Below are positions 45,688-53,537 of a stretch of 64,000 bases of DNA, piece by piece. This DNA comes from Clostridiaceae bacterium AM27-36LB (lineage in GTDB: Bacteria; Bacillota; Clostridia; Lachnospirales; Lachnospiraceae), in assembly GCA_003480725.1 (NCBI GenBank), contig QUJQ01000004.1, positions 62,001-126,000 on the forward strand. Reading direction: 5' to 3'. Made by a program: the position numbers and the translations under genes. The notes under the pieces were generated by a model, which saw only the letters and a program-made list of their open reading frames with translations, ran no database searches and was not told where the DNA came from. Position 1 is the first letter of the stretch. The number at the start of each line of letters is the position of its first letter.

Positions 45688-46248
45688 CTAATTAAAATCA
45701 TTCATTGCCTTATCCGGCCCGTCCGTCAAGATCTCGGCTACTGCGGCCGCTGCCCGGTCGTAAGCTTCTTCCATCAGTTTCTTTTCATCCCCCTGAAAAT
45801 GTCCCAGCACATAATCTGCCAAATCATATCCTTCGGGCTTCTCTCCCACGCCTACACGGACCCTCGGAAATACCTGGGTTCCCAGATGGAGGATAATATT
45901 CTTGATTCCATTATGTCCGCCGGCACTTCCCTTCTTGCGAATTCTTAAGTGTCCCGGTGCCAGCGAAATATCATCATAAATCACCAGAAATTCTGTCTCC
46001 GAATCAACTTTATAAAAATCAACTGCTTCCCTGATACTCTCTCCACTTAAGTTCATGAAGGTCTGAGGTTTCACCAGCAGCACCTTCACACCCTCGATCA
46101 CACCGGTTCCGCAGATGGCCTTGTGTTTTTTTGTATTCATATCTATATGATATTTGGAAGCCAGACGGTCAATAACCTGAAATCCCACATTGTGTCTTGT
46201 TTTTTCATATTTACTGCCCGGATTTCCCAGACCTGCAATCACATACAT
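45688..46248 (-). CDS. pth: Peptidyl-tRNA hydrolase
   Basis: About 186 residues. It frees tRNA from peptidyl-tRNA. GLGNPGSKYEKTRHNVGF carries the catalytic histidine and asparagine. KPQTFMNLSG, IYDDISLAPG and GSAGGHNGIKNI give the rest of the site. The start ATG at 46248 (MYVIAGLGNPG) follows ATAGGAGA. It is the first gene ahead of mfd. Confidence 0.94.
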   Translation of the reverse strand: MYVIAGLGNPGSKYEKTRHNVGFQVIDRLASKYHIDMNTKKHKAICGTGVIEGVKVLLVKPQTFMNLSGESIREAVDFYKVDSETEFLVIYDDISLAPGHLRIRKKGSAGGHNGIKNIILHLGTQVFPRVRVGVGEKPEGYDLADYVLGHFQGDEKKLMEEAYDRAAAAVAEILTDGPDKAMNDFN

Positions 46249-46377
46249 CGTATATCTCCTATCTCGTTCATTTTTGTCACTAAACAGTGCAGTTCGATTA
46301 TACTTCACTGCACCTTAGCTTTGCAAGGAGATCCTTCTTCAGTACAGTTGTCAGCTTGGCAGTCTATTTTTTCTCAA

Positions 46378-46889
46378 TTAAATATGCCCACATCCCTCCG
46401 TCAATTCTGAAACCACAATTCTATCTACTTGCAACTCATCCAGACATATGGCAGTTCCAACAATATCCACAATAGAATCCACAGCACCTACCTCATGAAA
46501 ATGTACTTCATCTATAGATTTACCGTGTACTTTAGCCTCTGCTTCTGCCACTGTATGGAACATCTGAAGCGATAAATCTTTCACTCGCGGTTTCAGATCT
46601 GCCTCCAACAACATTTTCTCAATCCCAGCCCAACTACGATGCACATGAGGATGCATATGATCATGACTATGTGTCGGAATTTCCTGCTCCAGGATCACAT
46701 CGAAATCAGTAACCTTCAGCCCATCCTTCGCGATTTTTTTATTACAAACTCATAACCTTTTACCGGTAACGTTGCCAAAGATGTTCTAAGATTTTCTTCC
46801 GTAGCTCCTAAATCTAACAAAGCTGCCACTGTCATATCACCACTGATTCCAGAACGACATTCCAGATATAAGGTATTTCCATTACTCAT
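46378..46889 (-). pseudogene. larC: larC (LarC1) gene with frameshift and truncation
   Basis: The 5' part (MSNGNTLYLECRSGISGDMT to KGYEFVIKK) is in one frame. In a seven-A tract (46740-46734) the frame is lost and meets TGA a few codons on. One more A restores IAKDGLKVTDFDVILEQE, and the sequence then continues with THSHDHMHPHVHRSW and HFHEVGAVDSIVDIVG. It stops at SELTEGCGHI, while the intact copy at 51124 has about 75 further residues. A deletion therefore removed the 3' end. It is the third gene of the AT-rich larE-larB-larC set. Confidence 0.88.
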
Positions 46890-47655
46890 TTGTCTTTTCC
46901 TCCTGTTCTTTTTGTCTCAACGACAATCGGTTTATCTGTGTGGCTACATATGCTGCTCCATATCCATTATCAATATTGACTACAGTGATTCCATTTGCAC
47001 AAGAATTTAACATAGTAAGTAAAGCAGACACACCACCAAAATTTGCTCCATATCCTACAGAGGTTGGTACTGCAATAACCGGGACATCAACCAGCCCTGC
47101 TACCACTCCTGCCAATGCCCCCTCCATGCCAGCCACTGCTACCACACAACTGGCGTCTTCAAAAGTTGACATATTCGACAGAAGTCGATGTATTCCTGCT
47201 ACTCCTACATCGTATAGACGAGTAACTTTTGTCCCAAAAAACTCTGCTACCTGAGCTGCTTCCTCCGCTACCGGTACATCTGCCGTTCCACCAGTGCATA
47301 CTACAATACAGCCCTTTTGTTCCTTTTTCTTCTTTTCCACTTTTAGAATACGAGATACCGAATCCCACTGTGCATTTGGCAAAACAGTTTTTACAGCCTT
47401 ATATTGATCTTCTACAGCTCGAGTTCCTAATACATCGATTCCTTCTCCAAATAATGTCTGATAGATTTTCACTAAATGCTCTGTAGTTTTCCCCTGACAA
47501 TACACCACTTCCTCGAAACTCTGACGAACCTTACGATGATGATCCAACTTGGCAAATCCGAGATCCTCATATGGTAGATTTTTCAGTTCTGCTTCCGCCT
47601 TTTCTATGCTTATCTCATTATTTTTTACCTGTGTTAAAAGTCTTGTCACGTCCAT
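46882..47655 (-). CDS. larB: Nickel-pincer cofactor biosynthesis protein LarB (copy 1)
   Basis: 257 residues. LarB carboxylates and hydrolyses nicotinic acid adenine dinucleotide, the first step of the nickel-pincer nucleotide. The C-terminal PurE-like domain has VVCTGGTADVPVAEEAA, GVAGIHRLLSNMSTF and VAVAGMEGALAGVVAG, with SVGYGANFGG. The N-terminal 120 residues are LarB-specific (EDLGFAKLDHHRKVRQ). The nucleotide sequence is more AT-rich than the second larB at 51875, although the proteins are close. Order: larE, larB, broken larC. Confidence 0.93.
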   Translation of the reverse strand: MDVTRLLTQVKNNEISIEKAEAELKNLPYEDLGFAKLDHHRKVRQSFEEVVYCQGKTTEHLVKIYQTLFGEGIDVLGTRAVEDQYKAVKTVLPNAQWDSVSRILKVEKKKKEQKGCIVVCTGGTADVPVAEEAAQVAEFFGTKVTRLYDVGVAGIHRLLSNMSTFEDASCVVAVAGMEGALAGVVAGLVDVPVIAVPTSVGYGANFGGVSALLTMLNSCANGITVVNIDNGYGAAYVATQINRLSLRQKEQEEKTNE

Positions 47656-47688
47656 AAAGCTGTCTCCTTTACCGTTTATTTTATCTCT

Positions 47689-48504
47689 TTACTTTTTGGT
47701 CAACACCTCATTCATGCTGCCCATACGATAACCTCTCAAATCCAAAGTAACATATATGTATCCTAATTTCTTCAAGGTTTTGTCAATTTCTTCCTGTAAC
47801 CCTGACAAAAAAAGCTTCTTTATATCTTCTTCAGTCAGTTCCAGTCTGGCCAGATTTCCATGCACCCTTACCCTTAGTTGACCAAATCCTAGTCCACGGA
47901 GATATTCTTCCGCTTTTTCCACCTGTCTTAACTTCTCTACGGTAATCACTTCTCCATAGGCAAAACGTGAAGCAAGACAAGCTGCGGACTGCTTTTCCCA
48001 GGTAGGAAGTCCCCACTCCTTTGACAGTTCCCGAATCTCTGCCTTGGTAAGTCCTGCCTTTTTAAGCGGGCTCTTTACCTTCTGTTCCTTTACCGCACGC
48101 ATGCCGGGACGGTAATCGCTCTCATCATCCGCGTTGCTTCCTTCTACAATCTCCGCTATGCCTTCCTGCTTCGCCACTTCCCACATTCTCCGCAAGATGA
48201 CTGTTTTACAATAGTAGCAGCGATCCGGCGGGTTCTGCGCGAACTCTTTTAAGTCACACTCTGGGAAATCAAACATCACGTGTCGGATTCCTTCCGCTTT
48301 CGCCAGCTCCTCCGCCTCTTTCCACTCTCTCTCAGAAATGGCGTGGGAACGTGCCGTAACGGCTACCGCCTTGTCTCCCAGTGCCTTGTGCGCTGCTTTC
48401 ATTAAAAAGGTAGAATCCACGCCACCAGAAAATGCCACTGCTACACTACCCATGGCTTTTATATTTTCCATTAGTAAAGCAAGCTTCTCATGTAAAATAT
48501 CCAT
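47689..48504 (-). CDS. larE: ATP-dependent sacrificial sulfur transferase LarE
   Basis: 271 residues of the PP-loop ATPase family. The ATP site is VAFSGGVDSTFLMKAAH near residue 24. SNADDESDYRPGMRA matches the family. It donates sulfur to the P2CMN precursor from its own cysteine; the cysteine in SAACLASRF is a candidate donor. It is the only larE in the window and would have to serve both larB/larC sets. The RBS AAAGGGAG is 10 bases from the ATG. Confidence 0.92.
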   Translation of the reverse strand: MDILHEKLALLMENIKAMGSVAVAFSGGVDSTFLMKAAHKALGDKAVAVTARSHAISEREWKEAEELAKAEGIRHVMFDFPECDLKEFAQNPPDRCYYCKTVILRRMWEVAKQEGIAEIVEGSNADDESDYRPGMRAVKEQKVKSPLKKAGLTKAEIRELSKEWGLPTWEKQSAACLASRFAYGEVITVEKLRQVEKAEEYLRGLGFGQLRVRVHGNLARLELTEEDIKKLFLSGLQEEIDKTLKKLGYIYVTLDLRGYRMGSMNEVLTKK

Positions 48505-48539
48505 CGTATCATTGCTCCCTTTTACTATAATAGTCTCTC

Positions 48540-48585
48540 GGAATCTCTAAGCCTGTGTTTATGCGGCTTCTGAGATTCCATTTTT
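48540..48585 (+). terminator. Terminator-like hairpin before the IS110 relic
   Basis: On the plus strand GGAATCTC-AAGCC and GGCTT-GAGATTCC form a stem, followed by ATTTTTATT. Its direction fits an element-derived terminator. On the other strand it sits in the larE leader and could affect larE expression. Confidence 0.6.
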
Positions 48586-48678
48586 ATTACCCGTCTTTCC
48601 GCGAAAGACACCAATGTGTCATGAAACGTTCGGTTTCCTTTCGCTATCTATTATGGTTTCCTTCTGATATTATTTACC

Positions 48679-48867
48679 TATAAGACTGACACACTACAGA
48701 ACACATGGAGGTGAGTGGCGGGGCTGTATAGCGGCGACCTCGTATTTTTATATGTTGTCGGTCATCCGTTAAGGCATCAATGAATGGCGCATAACAGTAG
48801 CCCGTAAACTTATCTCTTCCGAAGTCGACTCGATCTCGCCGGATGACCAGTCACTGTTAGTCTTATA
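48679..48867 (+). ncRNA. Candidate IS110-family bridge RNA (relic)
   Basis: On the plus strand TATAAGACTGACA (48679-48691) pairs with TGTTAGTCTTATA (48855-48867). Inside, GGTCATCCG (48760-48768) pairs with CGGATGACC (48840-48848), and GAGGT with ACCTC encloses a G-rich loop. The element ends 25 bases before the start codon of an IS110 transposase fragment. IS110 elements of this group encode a bridge RNA in exactly that position, with loops that recognise target and donor DNA. The identification rests on position, closed fold and neighbour; loop assignments cannot be made here. Confidence 0.65.
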
Positions 48868-48891
48868 ACTATAAAATCAGGAGGTAGTTAC

Positions 48892-48963
48892 TTGTCTTTT
48901 AAAATTTTAAAATTTAATTGTTGCGGACTTGACGTCCACAAAACTTGGATCTATGCCTGTATC
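48892..48963 (+). pseudogene. IS110-family transposase, N-terminal fragment
   Basis: After AGGAGG and seven bases, a TTG opens a frame reading SFKILKFNCCGLDVHKTWIY then ACI. CCGLDVHK is the start of the DEDD catalytic domain of IS110 recombinases, with the first catalytic Asp. At about 48964 the frame leaves the family and enters antisense of the LysR gene, so about 24 of the usual 350-400 codons remain. The element is dead as a recombinase. Confidence 0.82.
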
Positions 48964-49845
48964 TTCCTTTCCCGCCCCATATTGTTTACATAACTCCATA
49001 AAGGCATTCATATTTCCCGTCAGATATTTGCTCTTATGGTAAATTATGTTCAGATTCCGTTCGATGGGCTCTGCCAGCGGAACCTGCTCCACAACGCCCT
49101 CCTCGATATCCCGTCTGACCAGCAGATAGGGCAGCACGGCTACTCCCAACCCTTCCGACACGCCCTTTACGATCGCCTGTGTACTGACGCTCTCCATAAC
49201 CGGATGGATCTTTTTCTGCAGGAGCTCAAAGGCTGCGTCCAAGATTTCTCTGCCTGCGCTCCCCTTTTCCCGCATCAGGAACGGTGCTTCTGCCAGCTGC
49301 TCCAGAGTTACTTTTTTCCGTTTGCCCAGCAGATGTCCCGGAGGAACGATCGCGCAAAGCTCATCCTGCATAAAGGCGGCCGCATGGATATCTCCATGCT
49401 CCGGCTGATTTTCAATCAGACCGATGTCAATGGTATTATCCAGTACCCGCTGTTCTATAATGGAGGAATTATTGATTTCTGTCTCAATCCGCACTTCCGG
49501 AAACTGCTTTTGAAAACGGTGCAGCAAGTCCGGCAGAATATGCGTACCGATGGTGATGCTGGTACCGATGCGCAGCGTCCCAATCTTATCCCAGTTCTTA
49601 ATACGCGTCTCCATCTCGTCGAAAAGCGACGCAATATGCAGAGCATAACCGTAGAATTCCCGCCCTGCCTCGGTGGGCAGAATCCGCCGTCCCCGCCGTT
49701 CAAAAAGCTGTACGCCGTAATACTCCTCCAGCTCCTTTACCGCCAGGCTCACCGACGGCTGCGCCAAATGAAGCTCCCCAGCCGCGTGGGTAATGTTACA
49801 ATGCTGAAATACCGTTACATAGATTTTCATATGTCTGAGCGTCAT
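48907..49845 (-). CDS. LysR family transcriptional regulator
   Basis: 312 residues. The N-terminal winged helix (MTLRHMKIYVTVFQHCNIT, then LAQPSVSLAVKELEEYYG) is followed by a ligand-binding domain with two subdomains (LRIGTSITIGTHILPDLL, GVAVLPYLLVRRDIE). The last about 19 codons (from TGIDPSFVDV to IKF) are antisense of the IS110 fragment, so the native C-terminus was replaced. The domain is otherwise complete and may still work. It is divergent from the chrA pair and probably regulates it or the lar genes. Confidence 0.9.
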   Translation of the reverse strand: MTLRHMKIYVTVFQHCNITHAAGELHLAQPSVSLAVKELEEYYGVQLFERRGRRILPTEAGREFYGYALHIASLFDEMETRIKNWDKIGTLRIGTSITIGTHILPDLLHRFQKQFPEVRIETEINNSSIIEQRVLDNTIDIGLIENQPEHGDIHAAAFMQDELCAIVPPGHLLGKRKKVTLEQLAEAPFLMREKGSAGREILDAAFELLQKKIHPVMESVSTQAIVKGVSEGLGVAVLPYLLVRRDIEEGVVEQVPLAEPIERNLNIIYHKSKYLTGNMNAFMELCKQYGAGKEDTGIDPSFVDVKSATIKF

Positions 49846-49945
49846 GATTTCATTCCTTTATAATAAATTTATTATAATAATTATAAAGTAATACTATTTT
49901 ACATATATGTCAAGAATCCTTATACTGGTTGTGTGGGAGGTTTTT

Positions 49946-50518
49946 ATGAAAACGAAAAAGAATGTCTTATGGAAAATATTTATTTCAACTCTTTATCTGA
50001 GTGCCTTTACCTTCGGCGGCGGGTATGTGATCGTGACGCTGATGAAGAAAAAATTTGTAGATGAATATCACTGGATCGAAGAGGACGAAATGCTGGATCT
50101 GGTGGCTATCGCCCAATCCGCGCCGGGACCCATCGCGGTAAACGGCGCCATCGTCGTAGGCTTTAAGCTGGTTGGACTGATTGGCGCATTGGTGGCTATT
50201 CTGGGAACGATTATCCCACCCTTTCTGATTATCTCGATGATTTCCGTATTTTATCAGGCCTTCCGTGATAATGCCGTCATCAGTCAGCTGCTTCAGGGTA
50301 TGCAGGCCGGAGTAGGCGCCGTCATTGCCTCCGTGGTCTATGATATGGGCTCCGGTATCGTACATAGTAAAAGCATCGTATCGCTGCTGATTATGCTGGG
50401 CGCTTTTCTCGCTTCCTGTGTATTTGGCGTTAATGTAGTCTACATTATTCTGGCCTGCGGTCTGTTTGGAGCGCTGCGTACGCTGCTGATCGTGAAAAAG
50501 GAGGACTCGGGGAAATGA
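49946..50518 (+). CDS. Chromate transporter family, half-size subunit 1
   Basis: About 190 residues with one CHR domain of about six segments. The motif FGGGYVIVTLMKKKFVDEY is near the start, and IAQSAPGPIAVNGA is the conserved Pro-Gly core. Short CHR proteins work as pairs of opposite topology. The partner gene overlaps by four bases. The substrate may be chromate or sulfate-like anions; the neighbourhood suggests another oxyanion or sulfonate. I start at the ATG at 49946, after GGGAGG. Confidence 0.87.
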   Translation: MKTKKNVLWKIFISTLYLSAFTFGGGYVIVTLMKKKFVDEYHWIEEDEMLDLVAIAQSAPGPIAVNGAIVVGFKLVGLIGALVAILGTIIPPFLIISMISVFYQAFRDNAVISQLLQGMQAGVGAVIASVVYDMGSGIVHSKSIVSLLIMLGAFLASCVFGVNVVYIILACGLFGALRTLLIVKKEDSGK

Positions 50519-51084
50519 TTTTACTGGAACTTTTTTTCAGCTTTCTGCAAATCGGAGCCTTCAGCTTCGGCGGCGGCTATGCCGCCATGCCTCTGATTCA
50601 GGCTCAGGTAGTAACAAAGTACCACTGGCTTTCTATGACAGAATTTACGGATCTTATTACCATTTCCCAGATGACGCCGGGGCCTATCGCAGTCAATTCC
50701 GCCACCTTTGTTGGCACGAAAATTGCCGGTGTGCCGGGAGCCCTTGTGGCGACCATGGGGTGTACCCTGCCCTCCTGTATCATCGTTACGCTGATTGCGG
50801 CTCTTTATCTGAAGTACCGGAATCTGTCCCTGCTGCAGGGTATCTTAGGCTCTCTTCGGCCCGCGGTGGTGGCCCTGATTGCCTCCGCCGGAATCTCTAT
50901 TCTGATCACGGCTTTCTGGGGAAGCAGTTCTGCCGTTTCGCTAGCCGGAACCAACTGGGATCTGGTCCTTATCTTTTTGATTTGCGTGGTACTGCTTCAG
51001 AAGTGTAAGCTGAATCCGATTCTAGTGATGGTGCTGGCCGGCGTGATGAAGGTATTCGTAGACGCGATCGCCGGATTTTGCTAA
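50515..51084 (+). CDS. Chromate transporter family, half-size subunit 2
   Basis: 189 residues, the second half of the pair. FSFGGGYAAMPLIQAQVVTKY and ISQMTPGPIAVNSATFVGTKI are the CHR signatures. Hydrophobic segments are full. The ATG overlaps the first gene's stop (ATGA). Both genes are relatively GC-rich, like the second lar set downstream. Confidence 0.87.
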   Translation: MILLELFFSFLQIGAFSFGGGYAAMPLIQAQVVTKYHWLSMTEFTDLITISQMTPGPIAVNSATFVGTKIAGVPGALVATMGCTLPSCIIVTLIAALYLKYRNLSLLQGILGSLRPAVVALIASAGISILITAFWGSSSAVSLAGTNWDLVLIFLICVVLLQKCKLNPILVMVLAGVMKVFVDAIAGFC

Positions 51085-51111
51085 AAACCCACAGGATTTT
51101 TCCCGTGGGTT
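51083..51111 (-). terminator. Terminator between larC and chrA2
   Basis: On the minus strand AACCCAC / GTGGGTT stem followed by TTTTTAG, just after the larC stop; the chrA2 gene converges on it. Confidence 0.75.
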
Positions 51112-51123
51112 CCGTAGGTTTCT

Positions 51124-51882
51124 CTATTTTTCTTCAATCAGCATGGCCCGGAGGATATTCGTAGTCTTATATTCCCGCTTTCCTGCTCCCATACCAATTT
51201 TCTTCACACAATAAGCACCGGGACACTGTCCTTCGGACAGCGCTGCGATGGCTGCTCCGGTGGGCGTCACCATCTCTCCCTCCTGATCCATCTGGTGCAG
51301 GGTCAGGTGATGAGCTGCCGCAATCTCCAGAACCGCCGGTACCGGTACCGGCAGCTCGCCGTGTTGGCAATGGACATGTCCGCACCCTTCCGTCAGCTCG
51401 GATACCAGAACCTTATCCACATTTAGTTCATCCAGGCAGGCTGCCGTACCCACAATATCCACAATAGAATCCACGGCACCCACCTCATGAAAATGTACTT
51501 CTGCTATAGAACGGCCATGTACATGTGCCTCTGCTTCTGCTACAGTCCGAAACATCTGCAGGGACAGAGCCTTTACCCGGGGCTTCAGGTCTGATTCCAG
51601 AAGCATCTTTTCGATATCGGCCCAACTGCGATGGACGTGGGTATGCATGTGATCATGCGTATGCGCCGGAGCCTCATGCTCCAGTATCACATCAAAATCG
51701 CTGACCTGTAGGCCGCTTTTCACCACTTTTTTCACCTGAATCTCATAACCGTCCACCGGCAGCTTCCGAAGCTCTTCCCGCAGATGCTCTTCGGTCGCTC
51801 CCAGATCCAGAAGGGCCGCCACCGTCATGTCCCCGCTGATACCGGAACGGCATTCCAGGTATAATGTATTTTCATCATGCAT
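51124..51882 (-). CDS. larC: Nickel insertion protein LarC, N-terminal (LarC1) part only
   Basis: About 252 residues. Features: NTLYLECRSGISGDMTVAAL, a His-rich stretch HTHDHMHTHVHRSW for nickel binding, EVHFHEVGAVDSIVDIVG and TPTGAAIAALSEG. It ends at LRAMLIEEK with a stop and a terminator 15 bases on. In full LarC a second domain (LarC2) follows, often made by programmed frameshifting; none is encoded here in any frame. LarC inserts nickel into the pincer cofactor using CTP. Start ATG at 51882, overlapping larB. Confidence 0.88.
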   Translation of the reverse strand: MHDENTLYLECRSGISGDMTVAALLDLGATEEHLREELRKLPVDGYEIQVKKVVKSGLQVSDFDVILEHEAPAHTHDHMHTHVHRSWADIEKMLLESDLKPRVKALSLQMFRTVAEAEAHVHGRSIAEVHFHEVGAVDSIVDIVGTAACLDELNVDKVLVSELTEGCGHVHCQHGELPVPVPAVLEIAAAHHLTLHQMDQEGEMVTPTGAAIAALSEGQCPGAYCVKKIGMGAGKREYKTTNILRAMLIEEK

Positions 51883-52663
51883 TCGTCTCTTCCTCCACTG
51901 TTTTTTCTCCGGAACACCTGCTTTTGCAGACCAGTCGGTTAATCTGGGTCGCAACGTAAGCCGCTCCGTAACCGTTATCGATGTTCACGGTAGTAATTCC
52001 GTTGGCACAGGAATTCAGCATGGTTAAAAGTGCCGACAAACCACCAAAATTCGCGCCGAAGCCCACGGAAGTAGGAACTGCGATAACCGGCACATCCACC
52101 AGTCCCGCCACCACTCCGGCCAGCGCTCCTTCCATACCGGCTACTGCTATGACGCAGCTCGCCCCCTCGAAAGCAGACAGATTGGAAAGGAGCCTGTGGA
52201 TACCGGCCGCACCCACATCATAGAGGCGCGTAACCCTGGTGCCGAAAAACTCTGCCACCTGGGCTGCTTCCTCCGCCACCGGAATATCCGCTGTTCCACC
52301 GGTACAGACTACAATCTGCCCCATCATCTCTTTTTTACGTGTCTCGACCTTCAAGACACGGGAGACTTCATCCCAGACTGTCCCGGGCAACACCGCCTTC
52401 ACAGCCTCATACTGTTCTCTTATGGCTCTTGTACCCAATACGTCGATGCCTTCTCCGCTCAGTGTCTGATAGATTTTTACCAGATGATCTGTCGTCTTGC
52501 CCTGGCAAAACACCACTTCTTCAAACCCCTGCCGGACTTTGCGGTGGTGATCCAGCTTAGCAAAACCCAAATCCTCGTAAGGAAGTTTTTTCAGTTCGGC
52601 CTCCGCCTGCTCTATCGTAATTTCGTTGTTTTTTACCTGAGTTAAAAGCTTTGTTACATCCAT
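51875..52663 (-). CDS. larB: Nickel-pincer cofactor biosynthesis protein LarB (copy 2)
   Basis: 262 residues. The same domains as copy 1: EDLGFAKLDHHRKVRQ, VVCTGGTADIPVAEEAA, GAAGIHRLLSNLSAFE and SVGFGANFGG. The protein is closely similar to copy 1, but its DNA is clearly more GC-rich, so the two sets probably have different origins rather than a recent duplication. It overlaps larC by eight bases. It would make the cofactor for the LarA-family enzyme encoded upstream. Confidence 0.93.
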   Translation of the reverse strand: MDVTKLLTQVKNNEITIEQAEAELKKLPYEDLGFAKLDHHRKVRQGFEEVVFCQGKTTDHLVKIYQTLSGEGIDVLGTRAIREQYEAVKAVLPGTVWDEVSRVLKVETRKKEMMGQIVVCTGGTADIPVAEEAAQVAEFFGTRVTRLYDVGAAGIHRLLSNLSAFEGASCVIAVAGMEGALAGVVAGLVDVPVIAVPTSVGFGANFGGLSALLTMLNSCANGITTVNIDNGYGAAYVATQINRLVCKSRCSGEKTVEEETNA

Positions 52664-52761
52664 GTCCGTATTCCTCTGTTCATTTTTTTAATCAGTGAAA
52701 TATATAAATATTATAAATAGTTCTCATAGCAATAACAAGTATAAATCCTATCATCCATTTC

Positions 52762-53481
52762 TTATATAAAGCACTTCACTACTAACACTCCGCCGGATAA
52801 TAACAACAGACAGTTAGAACACTTACGAAATAGTGTCTCATCCAATCTTCTCTGAAGACGATCTCCCAAAGCAATTCCAAGCACCGCTGGGGGAATTCCT
52901 AACCACACGTAATACAAATTTTCTTTGCAATATAATCCCTGTATTGTAAATAGAAGTAGCATTCCTCCATTTAATATCAACCAGATAACGGATAGTGTAG
53001 AACGCTGTACATCCTTTTTCTCAAAATGCTCCATCGCGTAAATCAACAAAAAGGAACCTCCTGACAAGAAAGCTCCATGTATCAGTCCTGCCATCAATAA
53101 AATTACGTTGTCCACAGTTCCTGGCAGTTGACTAGGTTTTGTCTGTCTGAAATTTCGAACTGCCACACCTATAACTAAAAGCCCATATGCTACTAAAATC
53201 AACGTCCCATACATATATTTCAGAACCACCTGTGCAATCAGAATCCCTACACTCATATAAATTCCGATCTTTCGCACTTCTTTCCAGTCAATCGAACTGT
53301 GGCAGCTCAAAATAGGATAAATACAACTCAGAATTCCCACAGCTGTCAATACCAGCCTGGCCTGCTCTGCCCCCAGAAGTAAAATTGCAAAAGGCATAGC
53401 CAACATGGTGCCTGCAAATGCACCAATTGTTTGAATCAGATTAAAACTAAATACAAGAATAATAAATAAAGTTATTTTCAT
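52762..53481 (-). CDS. TauE/SafE (TSUP) family transporter
   Basis: 239 residues, about eight membrane segments (FIILVFSFNLIQTIGAFAG, LLMAGLIHGAFLSGGSFLLI). The TSUP pattern is diverged but clear. Members export sulfite, sulfoacetate and similar anions. It lies next to the LarA-family gene at the end of the catabolic operon, so it may export the end product. A hairpin (53492-53527) separates it from the LarA-family gene. Confidence 0.75.
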   Translation of the reverse strand: MKITLFIILVFSFNLIQTIGAFAGTMLAMPFAILLLGAEQARLVLTAVGILSCIYPILSCHSSIDWKEVRKIGIYMSVGILIAQVVLKYMYGTLILVAYGLLVIGVAVRNFRQTKPSQLPGTVDNVILLMAGLIHGAFLSGGSFLLIYAMEHFEKKDVQRSTLSVIWLILNGGMLLLFTIQGLYCKENLYYVWLGIPPAVLGIALGDRLQRRLDETLFRKCSNCLLLLSGGVLVVKCFI

Positions 53482-53491
53482 CTCCTAATTG

Positions 53492-53527
53492 GTAAACAGG
53501 GCACCGCCCGATTCTGCGGTGCCTCTG
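53492..53527 (-). terminator. Hairpin after the LarA-family gene
   Basis: On the minus strand CAG-GGCACCGC / GCGGTGCC-CTG forms a stem, followed by TTTACC. A weak terminator or processing site. Confidence 0.6.
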
Positions 53528-53537
53528 TTATCATAAG

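Noticed and set aside
48672..48870. A lar-operon riboswitch on the minus strand upstream of larE
   Set aside because: The fold is equally strong on both strands, but the plus strand leads directly into an RBS and an IS110 transposase start, which explains it better.
49946..51084. ChrA broken into two pieces
   Set aside because: Paired short CHR proteins are a known form; each half has a full domain and its own motif.
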